Shown in pieces: positions 7,486 through 14,654 of a DNA stretch of 64,000 bases; positions within the stretch are counted from its first letter, which is position 1; the number at the start of each line of letters is the position of its first letter. The position numbers were made by a program, and so were the translations under genes. This DNA is from JASHPR01 sp963778075 (GTDB lineage Bacteria; Actinomycetota; Actinomycetes; Streptosporangiales; Streptosporangiaceae), in assembly GCA_963778075.1 (NCBI GenBank), contig CAVZTJ010000004.1:62001-126000 (forward strand), written 5' to 3'. The notes below the pieces were generated by a model that was not told where the DNA came from, did no database searches, and worked only from the letters and a program-made list of their open reading frames with translations.

Positions 7486-8313
7486 ATGTTCGAGAGGTTT
7501 ACCGACCGGGCGCGGCGGGTCGTGGTCCTGGCTCAGGAAGAGGCCAGGATGCTGAACCACAACTACATCGGCACCGAGCACATCCTGCTCGGGCTGATCC
7601 ACGAGGGTCAGGGCGTCGCTGCCCAGGCGCTGACGTCGTTAGGCATCAGCCTGGAGGCGGTGCGCCAGCAGGTCGAGGAGATCATTGGCCAGGGGCAGGA
7701 GGCGCCGTCGGGGCACATCCCGTTCACGCCCCGGGCCAAGAAGGTGCTGGAGCTGTCGCTGCGTGAGGCGCTGCAGCTCGGCCACAACTACATCGGCACC
7801 GAGCACATCCTGCTCGGCCTGATCCACGAGGGTGAGGGCGTCGCCGCCCAGGTGCTGGTCCGGCTCGGCGCCGACCTGAACCGGGTCCGGGTCCAGGTCA
7901 TTCACCTGGTTCACAGCGAAAAGGGCGACCGGCCAACGCGCGTCGCGGCCGCCGCCGAGCCGGTGCGGCTGCGGGCCCAGGGCGAGCACTGGGTCGCCGA
8001 GCTGCTGTCCACGCTCGCCAAACTGACCGACCGGATAGAAGCGATCGAGCGCCACCTGGGCATCACCGAGGGCACCAGCCCAGAAGCCCCAGCCCGCGAG
8101 GCACGGCCGCCTGGCAAACCGGAGGCCGTCGGCGGGCCAGAGCCGACCGCCCAACCCGAGCCACCCGGCGAACCCGAGCCACCCGGCGAACCCGAGCCAC
8201 CCGGCGAACCCGAGCCACCCGGCCGGGCAGAGTCAGCTGACCAGCCCCAGCCCGCGATCCCAGAAGCCCCACCCACTTCGCCCGGCGGCACCGCGGGGGC
8301 CGAGGACGGTTAA
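7486..8313 (+). CDS. ClpC N-domain protein without AAA+ modules
   Basis: This 275-residue protein starts like ClpC (MFERFTDRARRVVVLAQEEAR) and carries both Clp_N repeats: NYIGTEHILLGLIHEGQG near 26-43 and again near 102-119. Full ClpC continues into two ATPase modules, but here the protein goes into a short predicted coiled coil (WVAELLSTLAKLTDRIEAIERHLG) and a Pro/Glu-rich tail with an 18-bp repeat encoding EPPGEP. The N-domain of ClpC recognises substrates and adaptors, such as phospho-arginine-marked proteins. A free N-domain could compete for or deliver them; that role is inferred. ATG at 7486 has GGAGG about 10 nt upstream. The gene is followed by a 0.95-kb degraded region. Confidence 0.85.
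   Translation: MFERFTDRARRVVVLAQEEARMLNHNYIGTEHILLGLIHEGQGVAAQALTSLGISLEAVRQQVEEIIGQGQEAPSGHIPFTPRAKKVLELSLREALQLGHNYIGTEHILLGLIHEGEGVAAQVLVRLGADLNRVRVQVIHLVHSEKGDRPTRVAAAAEPVRLRAQGEHWVAELLSTLAKLTDRIEAIERHLGITEGTSPEAPAREARPPGKPEAVGGPEPTAQPEPPGEPEPPGEPEPPGEPEPPGRAESADQPQPAIPEAPPTSPGGTAGAEDG
8155..8222 (+). repeat. 18-bp in-frame tandem repeat (EPPGEP)
   Basis: About 3.7 near-perfect copies of an 18-bp unit lie inside the tail of the Clp-N protein gene. Each copy adds six residues, so copy-number change keeps the frame. Confidence 0.85.
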
Positions 8314-8432
8314 CGACACCGGGCGGCTGACTCGCGCACGATCTAGCGTCAGCCGCTCGGTCGGCTCCAGGATTTAGCCCACGCAGGAGAGGTAACACCA
8401 GGCCCAGGCGACAGCGTCAATCGCCCGCCCGC

Positions 8433-8722
8433 AAAATAGAGGCGAGGAAACTTGCGGAATCATATTACTACAGGTGGCTCAGAGTTAGAGGGCCGTTTGG
8501 CGATATTGGCGGATGGGTAGAACCCATGTCTTGCGCTTTCGCCTTCTTTGCGAATCTAAATGATCCAGGCGTTGGCATGATATTCAATGATGAAGATGTT
8601 ATAACGAACGTTTGTCGAGACTGAAAAAAGGAAATATTATAACTGTAATTGGGCAGGTCGAACTCATCGATAAATCTATTGTAGTAATTACTAACTGTGA
8701 ATTTGAGTCCGTATCCTTGTGA
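8433..8722 (+). pseudogene. AT-rich, frameshifted OB-fold (tRNA_anti-like) protein remnant
   Basis: This stretch is far richer in A/T than its surroundings. One frame (codons at 8439 onward) reads ARKLAESYYYRWL, VRGPFGDIGGWVEP, AFAFFANLNDPGVGMIFNDE, then stops at 8622-8624. The next frame continues the same domain with SRLKKGNIITVIGQVE and IVVITNCEF before a stop at 8720-8722. Joined, they follow the pattern of small OB-fold domains of the tRNA_anti-like family (V.G.v..., DPGV..F, LKKGd.iTV.G, NC.f). No plausible start lies in frame, and a frameshift near 8605-8618 splits it. I read it as a decayed, probably foreign, gene. Confidence 0.55.
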
Positions 8723-8980
8723 ACTGAAGTCAGCAGTTCGCAGCTAGACCCGTACGCTTTATGCGCCCGAGGAACCTTAGCCCGGCAGCCATGCTGCCTG
8801 CCTCGGGAATGTGGTCCGGGCCGGGGCTCACGGATCAGCAACGATCACCCAGACCACTTTTCAGGTCGTCCCTACCGCTGTGGGTGCGACGGCCGGACTG
8901 TCCGGGAGCATCAGCCTGGCGAGCGTTGACGGTACCGCTGACGTGCTGCACACCGACGCTGTCCCAGAAGGTCACACCAC

Positions 8981-9106
8981 GGAATCACGATCACTAGTCC
9001 GCGCGGCAGCGACTCTAAGGACAAGCCCGGCCCCGCACTCGGCTTCACTTCCGGGGCATGGACAGCGTTCGTCCAGGCCATCAAGCATGGCGAGTTTGAT
9101 CTCTGA
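8981..9106 (+). pseudogene. C-terminal fragment of a DUF397 protein
   Basis: The frame ending at 9106 reads SDSKDKPGPALGFTSGAWTA and ends in KHGEFDL. This matches the end of DUF397 proteins (vRDSKdp.GP.L.ft...W.aF...k.GeFD). The preceding half of the domain is not recognisable and no start codon with a ribosome site is present. DUF397 proteins normally sit beside an XRE regulator, which is absent here. Confidence 0.6.
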
Positions 9107-9262
9107 CCGAAGCAGTCCGCCTGCGATCTAGTGTGCCGCGCCAGGCATCGTTTGCCTCGGCGCGAATGGCGCAGACCCGGCGATCTGGGGCAGTTCAACT
9201 CGGAGCGATACCGTGCGGTTCTGTAGCCTCAGAACCCCAGTCCCCCTAGCGCGGCCGCCGGA

Positions 9263-10234
9263 CTACGACCAGAGCTCGGCCCGGCGCGACCACCAGGCCT
9301 CGGCGGCGGTTATCGCGCCTTCGGCCTCGCGGATGCCGTCGCCCACGAGCCCTGCGGTGGCAGCCCAGTGCAGGGGTACAAGGGCTAGAGCCCCGGGGAG
9401 CCATCGGTACTCGTCGCGAGTCAACGGTTCCGGAGCCGTGCTTTCGTAGGCGTCGAGCAGTCGTCGCGGCTCGAGCAATTCGCCGCTCGGTGCGACCTGG
9501 TGCAGGCTGCCCCCGATGTCGTACAGCCGCTCCCTGACCCTCGCGAAATCCAGGTCGAAGGTGGCCCATGAGCCGTCTGACAGTTCTCCCGCGTTGCCCA
9601 ATTTGTAGTCCCCATGAATCGGAGCGCATGGCAGTTCGACCTCCTTCCGGAGCTTGGAGAGCTCGCCAGTCAGTTGGCGCATCCGATGCACGACCGGCTC
9701 GCTACGGGGTCCTAGCCTGCGGCGTGTGAAGCCGACCGAGTAACGCAGTTGGCCGAAGGTTCTGTGGTCGTCGAGGGGTTCGGGCGGACTGGGCTCCCAG
9801 ACTGCTTTGAGCGCAGTGTGAACGCGTCCGAGCTCCTCGAATAGGCGGACGTAGGAGTCCTCGTCCGTCCGTGGCTGCACGTGATCGATGAACTCCTCAA
9901 GCTCAGCCCAACGATCAGCGACCCTCAGGAGGTCGCAGCCGGAAATCGGAATCGGCCGAGCGACGCGGACTTGCGTCCGCTGGAGCCGTTCCCGCAAGCG
10001 CCGCAGTCCCGCGACTCGCCCGCGGCGGACCCAGGGCCTGTGAACCCGGAGGACAACCGGCGGCTCAGCGTCTATCCGCAGGTTGAGGTTGAATTCACCG
10101 CCGATGTCTGCCCATCCGGCCCCGCGCGCGACGCGGTCGATCAGGGCCGAGACGGCCGGATCATCTGGGCTGGCTCTAGGTCCAAACCAGCGCGGCAAGG
10201 CAGGGGGAGAGGCCGAAGCTTCGATTCCGGTCAT
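9263..10234 (-). CDS. Phosphotransferase (APH/choline kinase fold) protein
   Basis: This 323-residue protein belongs to the aminoglycoside-phosphotransferase/choline-kinase superfamily. The catalytic loop is PIHGDYKLGNAGE (HGDxxxxN, with catalytic Asp and metal-binding Asn), followed by the Mg-binding FDLDFARV. Upstream, NLNLRIDAEPPVVLRVHRP holds the nucleotide-binding strand with the lysine-equivalent region. Substrates in this family include aminoglycosides, homoserine, fructosamines and macrolides; none can be chosen here. I placed the start at ATG 10234 (MTGIEASASPP). A longer frame extends to 10378, but those residues look non-coding. No clear ribosome site is seen. Confidence 0.78.
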   Translation of the reverse strand: MTGIEASASPPALPRWFGPRASPDDPAVSALIDRVARGAGWADIGGEFNLNLRIDAEPPVVLRVHRPWVRRGRVAGLRRLRERLQRTQVRVARPIPISGCDLLRVADRWAELEEFIDHVQPRTDEDSYVRLFEELGRVHTALKAVWEPSPPEPLDDHRTFGQLRYSVGFTRRRLGPRSEPVVHRMRQLTGELSKLRKEVELPCAPIHGDYKLGNAGELSDGSWATFDLDFARVRERLYDIGGSLHQVAPSGELLEPRRLLDAYESTAPEPLTRDEYRWLPGALALVPLHWAATAGLVGDGIREAEGAITAAEAWWSRRAELWS

Positions 10235-10370
10235 GGCAATGGCCCGCCAGCGCACCCCGACGGAGGGTCCGCCGGCGAACCCATCCTCCTCGACGCGGGT
10301 CGATCGTGCCACGCATGTGCCGGTAGGCGACAGGGCGACGTTGGATGACGCGGCACTAGCTGGTGTCAGA

Positions 10371-10402
10371 TGGCCCACGCCGCGCAGCGTGGCCGTGGGC
10401 TA
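10371..10402 (-). terminator. Hairpin downstream of the amidohydrolase gene
   Basis: GCCCACG at 10373-10379 pairs with CGTGGGC at 10394-10400, with further G/C pairs inside. It lies about 100 bp past the amidohydrolase stop, on its transcript. Confidence 0.45.
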
Positions 10403-10493
10403 TCTGTCCTGTGGGCTGCGTGTGCTGCGGCGGGCTACAGGGGTTACAGCGCCGCATTCACCACGCCTCCCAGGCGACGTCCTATTACTACGA

Positions 10494-11360
10494 TCATGAA
10501 GCGGCGGGTGTCGCGAGGCCGTAGATGCGCTGGGCTGTGCCGCTGAAGATCGCGGACTTCTCGGCCTCGCTCAGGTCGGCGGTGAGGGCGCTTGCCGCCG
10601 CGCATACGCCGGCGTAGCCGACGTGCATCGTGCTGACCGGCCAGTCCGAGCCGAACATGAGCCGGTCTGGGCCGAAGCCGGCCATTGCGATCTCGTAGTG
10701 CGGCCGCAGTAGCGCGTCCGCCAGGTCCGCCCGGCCGGGTGGCAGCTCGCCGAGGAAGCCGGAGAACTTGCCCACCGTGTTCGGCAGCGCGGCGAACGCG
10801 CGGAACGTGTTCGCCCACGACTCGTCGACCCCGGAACCGATCTCCGGATTGCCGAGATGGTCGAGCACGAAGGCCAGCTGCGGCGTCGAGGCCGCGGCGG
10901 TGACGGCCGCCCGAAGCTGCGGGCCGGCCGCGACCACGTCATAGACGAGCCCGGCGTCGGCCACCGCGGCCAGCCCGCGCAGCACGGCCGGCCTGACCAG
11001 CCAGTCCGGGTCGGGCTCGGTCAGCACCGTATGGCGGATTCCGACCAGCCGGCCGCCCCCGGGAAGCTGCCGGAGCGCGGCTATGGCATCCGGCACGCCG
11101 GGCGCTTCGAGGTCTACCCAGCCGACCACGCCGGCGACCAGGTCGCTGGTCGCGGCGAGAGTGAGCAGTTCGGGCGTCTCCTCCGGCTCGGTGATCGTCT
11201 GCACCACGACCGTGGATGTGACCCCCTGGGCAGCGGCCTCGGGTTCGAGGTCGGCGAGCAGGAAGTTCCTGCGCAACGGCTCCAGTCCGGGCTGGTCGAG
11301 GAACGGCTGATCATGCACGGACAGATCCCAGACGTGGTGGTGCGCGTCGATGATGGACAT
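10494..11360 (-). CDS. Amidohydrolase-2 family protein (L-fuconolactonase-like)
   Basis: This 288-residue TIM-barrel hydrolase starts with the metal-binding motif IDAHHHVWD (HxH). It has GVVGWVDLEAP, GIRHTV, VLDHLGNPEIG (HxG strand) and RLMFGSDWPVS near the end (catalytic Asp). This pattern fits the COG3618 lactonase group, which opens sugar-acid lactones such as L-fuconolactone, L-rhamnonolactone or 4-sulfomuconolactone. ATG at 11360 is chosen because the metal motif follows at residue 5; a much longer open frame upstream overlaps the rhomboid gene in another frame. Only 5 bp separate it from the rhomboid stop, so both lie on one transcript. The functional link with a membrane protease is not obvious. 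Confidence 0.85.
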   Translation of the reverse strand: MSIIDAHHHVWDLSVHDQPFLDQPGLEPLRRNFLLADLEPEAAAQGVTSTVVVQTITEPEETPELLTLAATSDLVAGVVGWVDLEAPGVPDAIAALRQLPGGGRLVGIRHTVLTEPDPDWLVRPAVLRGLAAVADAGLVYDVVAAGPQLRAAVTAAASTPQLAFVLDHLGNPEIGSGVDESWANTFRAFAALPNTVGKFSGFLGELPPGRADLADALLRPHYEIAMAGFGPDRLMFGSDWPVSTMHVGYAGVCAAASALTADLSEAEKSAIFSGTAQRIYGLATPAAS

Positions 11361-11365
11361 GAGCC

Positions 11366-12187
11366 TCACAGACCGAGATCGTCTAGCTGCTTGTGCAGGT
11401 CGGCCCGCGGGCCGCTCGCGGCCGACGCCGGCTTCGGGCGGACGGACCCCTTGCCCGGTCGGGTGCCGCCCTGGCGATCCCTGAATATCCAGCCAGCCGC
11501 TACGCCTCCGACCAGCCCGCCGATGTGCGCCTGCCACCCGATTCCAGCATGCGGGAGCAGCACGGTGAACTGGTACGCGAAGCAAAGCGCCATGACGGCG
11601 CCGATCAGCATGTCGATCGGGTGCCGGTCGAAGAACCCGCGGACCATGATGTAGCCGAAATACCCGAACACCACTCCGCTCGCGCCGGCGCCGACAGAAC
11701 CCGGGCTCTCAAAGATCCACGCGCCCAGACCGCTGGTCAGGATGACCAGCACGGTCACGCCGAAGAACTTGGTCACGCCGCGATACGCCGCCAGGAAGCC
11801 GAAGATGAACAGCGGGCCCGAGTTCCCCTCGATATGGGCCCAGTTGAAGTGCAGGAACGGGGCGGTCAGGATGTCCGGAAGGCTGGCGGCGTCCCTGGGC
11901 GGGATTCCGTACTCGAATGTGAGCTGGTAGTGATCGGCCCAGTTGGCGATCTGGATGATCCACAGGATCGCGAGGAACCCGACCATCACGAACAGGGCCT
12001 TGCGCGCTTCGGCGAGCACCGTCTCGGCGTTGCCGCCTCCGACGTCCCACATGCTGCGGCCGGCAGAGCCGCGCGTCGCGCCGCCGGTTACGCCGGGCCG
12101 GGTCTGGCCGGACACCGGGCCCGTGCCGCTGGCCTCGGGTCCTGATCCCGGGCTGCTGCTCACCATCACCACCCGTTCGGCCGTCAA
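11366..12187 (-). CDS. Rhomboid-family intramembrane serine protease
   Basis: This 273-residue membrane protein has a 60-residue Gly/Ser/Pro-rich cytosolic N-terminus, then six predicted transmembrane helices. The rhomboid signatures are clear: HFNWAHIEGNSGPLFIFG (the loop and helix-2 motif), GAGASGVVFGY with the catalytic serine in GxSG, and WQAHIGGLVGG with the catalytic histidine. It cuts transmembrane substrates inside the membrane. The start at 12187 is the first ATG of the frame; ATG 12166 (MVSSSPG) is an alternative. The amidohydrolase gene follows 5 bp downstream. Confidence 0.9.
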   Translation of the reverse strand: MTAERVVMVSSSPGSGPEASGTGPVSGQTRPGVTGGATRGSAGRSMWDVGGGNAETVLAEARKALFVMVGFLAILWIIQIANWADHYQLTFEYGIPPRDAASLPDILTAPFLHFNWAHIEGNSGPLFIFGFLAAYRGVTKFFGVTVLVILTSGLGAWIFESPGSVGAGASGVVFGYFGYIMVRGFFDRHPIDMLIGAVMALCFAYQFTVLLPHAGIGWQAHIGGLVGGVAAGWIFRDRQGGTRPGKGSVRPKPASAASGPRADLHKQLDDLGL

Positions 12188-12662
12188 TTGCTCATCGTAA
12201 CCATTCGCGGGTCTGTCAGTTGCTTACTGTCACTATCCGGCTCGGCGGACTGCTCACTATCGCCACCGATCGCAGCAGTGATGCCCTCTTTGGAAGTTAA
12301 CCCATCCAAGGGGCCGTCGGGGGTGGCCCGGCGTGTCGCGGCGGGCCACTTATCCGGGAGTGGTGATCACAACATCGAGCCCTTACGCCGAGTAATTGCT
12401 ACCTTACGCGTTGCCAAACTGTGATGTGTGAAGCGCAATCCTGTGTTTGCAACACAACTTTTTCTACGGAAGCGCTTGGTCCGCTCCTTCCCTTCTGGCA
12501 ACGTAGTTCGGCGACGGTACTGGACCCACATGCGTGGTTCTGCCACCTCAAGTCTCCCGGCGCCGCATTGGCCCCATCCGTCACCTGACTCGCTGCCCTG
12601 TACCGCAGCGGTCTGTGCGCAGGGCGGTCCGCTCCGCGCGCTTGGCCGACGGAAGGACCGCA
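12188..12662. other. Divergent intergenic region between rhomboid and transglycosylase genes
   Basis: This 475-bp region contains no supported gene. It must hold the rhomboid promoter (minus) and the transglycosylase promoter and leader (plus). Seen here are three loosely similar copies of TTGCTnACTnTC spaced about 35 bp (12186-12265), an 8-bp palindrome GTGATCAC at 12362-12369, and a ribosome site GGAAGGA just before 12663. Nothing here matches a riboswitch that I recognise. Confidence 0.45.
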
Positions 12663-13328
12663 TTGTCACAGCACCGGAGGCGGGCTCCCGTCAAGCGCCG
12701 CGGGCGCAGGCGACTCAGCTTTCTCCTGGTCACGACGATGACCGCGCTCGTGGCAGTTGCTGGCGGCGTCTTGGTCGAGATGCACATGTCCAGCAGCGGC
12801 GCCGATCCTGCGGCCGCGGCTCTGGCCGCGATTCCGGCCAGCCACTCCGCCACCCTGCTGGAGAAGGAACGCCAGCAGATGATCCTGGTCGATGCCGCGT
12901 CCCAGACGCTGACCATGGTCGGGAACCCGAAGATGGCCACGAGCCAGGCTTCCTTGTCCGGCGGGTCCAGCGGATCCAACGGAAGCAGCGGTTCCGACTC
13001 GATGCTCGTGAACATGCCGCCGCCCGACCCGGGCACGGCTCAGTCCACTGCGTTCGGCCTGCTCTCCTCGTACGGGTTCGCCAGCTCGCAGTGGGGCTGC
13101 CTGGATGACCTTTGGCAGCGCGAGAGTGGCTGGGTCTACAACGCCGAGAACGCCAGTGGCGCATACGGCATCCCGCAGGCTCTGCCGGGATCCAAGATGG
13201 CCAGCGCCGGTCCTGATTGGCAGACCAACCCGACCACGCAGATCAAGTGGGGACTCGGGTACATCAAGTCGGTGTACGGCGATCCCTGTGGTGCGTGGTC
13301 GCACGAGGAAGCAGACGGCTGGTATTAG
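12663..13328 (+). CDS. Secreted transglycosylase-like (SLT/Rpf-type) protein 1
   Basis: This 221-residue protein begins with a twin-basic N-terminus (RRRAPVKRRGRRR) and a hydrophobic segment (LSFLLVTTMTALVAVAGGVL) that acts as a signal peptide or anchor. A Ser/Gly-rich linker and a C-terminal transglycosylase-like domain follow, with WGCLDDLWQRESGW (Glu in the WxRESGW motif is catalytic), ASGAYGIPQALPGSKMAS and QIKWGLGYIKSVYG. Such proteins cleave peptidoglycan glycan strands during growth or resuscitation. I start at TTG 12663, where GGAAGGA lies 6 nt upstream; no ATG is in a suitable place. A near-identical domain is encoded by the next gene, so the two are paralogues. Confidence 0.83.
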   Translation: MSQHRRRAPVKRRGRRRLSFLLVTTMTALVAVAGGVLVEMHMSSSGADPAAAALAAIPASHSATLLEKERQQMILVDAASQTLTMVGNPKMATSQASLSGGSSGSNGSSGSDSMLVNMPPPDPGTAQSTAFGLLSSYGFASSQWGCLDDLWQRESGWVYNAENASGAYGIPQALPGSKMASAGPDWQTNPTTQIKWGLGYIKSVYGDPCGAWSHEEADGWY

Positions 13329-13366
13329 GAGGCGCCGTTTCGCGCCCCTTCCGCGTCGCCTTTTCC
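13329..13366 (+). terminator. Terminator after transglycosylase 1
   Basis: GGCGC pairs with GCGCC around a 6-nt loop at about 13333-13348, followed by a C/T-rich run ending in CGCCTTTT. Confidence 0.5.
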
Positions 13367-13889
13367 GCCGTCTTTCCCTTTCCCGGGCTACTTTGACAGG
13401 CCGGAATGCGGTTCGGGCCGGTCGCTCAATGGGAGAACGGCTGCGTTAGCTGTGAGTAGCCGAATCGCTACCCAGGATCGCTAAGGCGCTGCCTTGGCAG
13501 CATCGTGAATGGCCTCGTCACAGGCTATGTCGGTCGCGTGAAGTTATCAATCATGTGCGACTTGTGATCACACAGCCGGCCCGATTGGCCACCTCCAGCC
13601 AATCCTGAGAAATGGACAAAATAGATTAAACATCTCCGGAGGTGGATGGCCGTGCTGTGATATACGTCATACGGATTTCGAGCCGTTTCTGGCGCCAGTG
13701 GCCGAGATTCTTGGGCAATGTGGATGCCGAAGCACCCAGCGTGCATGACGGCTGCCTCCGAGTGGCCCGGTCGCCCTGATCTCGCGTCAAGTCCTGTACG
13801 CCGCTGCACGCCCCGGATCGACGGTGGCTTGGCAGTGCGGTTTTGGGTGGAAGCCGAGCGCGCATCGCGCGCCCGACCAAGGGCTCCTA
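13367..13889. other. Leader/promoter region of the second transglycosylase gene
   Basis: About 520 bp with no supported gene. It contains a perfect palindrome TGTGATCACA at about 13562-13571 and an AT-rich stretch AAAATAGATTAAACAT near 13617-13632 that could hold a -10 element. A tiny GGAGG-ATG reading frame of four codons ending at the TGA near 13659 is also present. The gap is long enough for a structured leader, but I recognise no known riboswitch. Confidence 0.4.
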
Positions 13890-14654
13890 TTGTCCGGCAT
13901 ACGACGTCGTACACCCCTGCACGGAAAACCCTCAAAGCTCACGATGGCAGTAACAGGCTCGACCGTCCTCACCGCGGCGGCGGCCTCCGGGGTGGTGGCC
14001 TTCTGGCCAGCCGCCGCCGCATCCCAGTCGGCTGCAATCCCGTCAGCGGCTATACAGCAGGTCGGCAACTCGGCCAAGCTGGACGGCGCAGGAACGCTAG
14101 CCCCGCAAGTCCAGATCTCCAAGGTCATGTCTGCTCTGCGGCAGGACCAAAGCACCGTGCTCGTCGCGCAGCAAACTGCTGCCCGGCAGGCGGCGCACCG
14201 GAAACAAGAGGCCGCACGCAAGGCCGCAGCCGAGGCGGCCGCGGACCAGGCGGCGCAGGAGCAGGCGGCGCAGGAGCAGGCGGCGCAGGAGCAGGCGCAG
14301 CAGCAGCCTGAGCAGCAGAGTCAGGCCTCGCCACCGCCTGCCCCGGCGCCTTCGGGCTCGGCGCAGCAGATCGCAATGGGCATGCTCGGGTCGTACGGCT
14401 GGTCATCCGGCCAGTTCTCCTGCCTGGTCTCGCTGTGGAATCAGGAAAGTGGCTGGAACGTCTACGCCACCAACGCGGCTTCCGGTGCCTACGGGATCCC
14501 GCAGGCCCTGCCCGGGTCGAAGATGGCCAGCGCAGGCGCTGACTGGCAGACCGACGCCGCCACCCAGATCCGCTGGGGACTGAGCTACATCAAGTCCCTG
14601 TACGGATCGCCGTGCGGCGCGTGGGCGCACGAGGAGGCCGACGGCTGGTACTGA
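13890..14654 (+). CDS. Secreted transglycosylase-like (SLT/Rpf-type) protein 2
   Basis: This 254-residue protein has a basic N-terminus (IRRRTPLHGKPSK) and hydrophobic signal segment (LTMAVTGSTVLTAAAASGVV), an alanine/glutamine-rich coiled-coil-like linker with QEQAAQEQAA repeats, a Pro/Ser hinge, and a C-terminal domain nearly identical to that of the upstream paralogue (CLVSLWNQESGW, SGAYGIPQALPGSKMASAG, EEADGWY end). The catalytic glutamate is in NQESGW. It is a predicted secreted peptidoglycan hydrolase. TTG at 13890 keeps the basic part of the signal and has AAGGG about 8 nt upstream; ATG at 13944 would remove it. Its last 70 nt overlap, in antisense, the open frame of the kinase gene. 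Confidence 0.78.
   Translation: MSGIRRRTPLHGKPSKLTMAVTGSTVLTAAAASGVVAFWPAAAASQSAAIPSAAIQQVGNSAKLDGAGTLAPQVQISKVMSALRQDQSTVLVAQQTAARQAAHRKQEAARKAAAEAAADQAAQEQAAQEQAAQEQAQQQPEQQSQASPPPAPAPSGSAQQIAMGMLGSYGWSSGQFSCLVSLWNQESGWNVYATNAASGAYGIPQALPGSKMASAGADWQTDAATQIRWGLSYIKSLYGSPCGAWAHEEADGWY

Larger units (their letters stand above)
8314..9262. other. Degraded intergenic region
   Basis: This 949-bp region has no intact gene. It holds the AT-rich OB-fold remnant and the DUF397 tail. Between them, another frame around 8830-8975 encodes TTFQVVPTAVGATAG and similar text that I cannot assign. I see no terminal inverted repeats or transposase. Confidence 0.6.

Noticed and set aside
8599..8841. 80-codon minus-strand frame in the AT-rich patch
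   Set aside because: The plus strand gives an OB-fold pattern across two frames; the minus frame has no recognisable domain.
12300..12662. c-di-AMP (ydaO-type) riboswitch before the first transglycosylase gene; the same idea for 13440-13890
   Set aside because: Rpf/SLT genes of actinobacteria often have one, but I could not find the conserved riboswitch core words in either leader.
13525..13935. 136-codon minus-strand frame between the two transglycosylase genes
   Set aside because: No family resemblance and no start signal; the region is better explained as a leader/promoter of the downstream gene.
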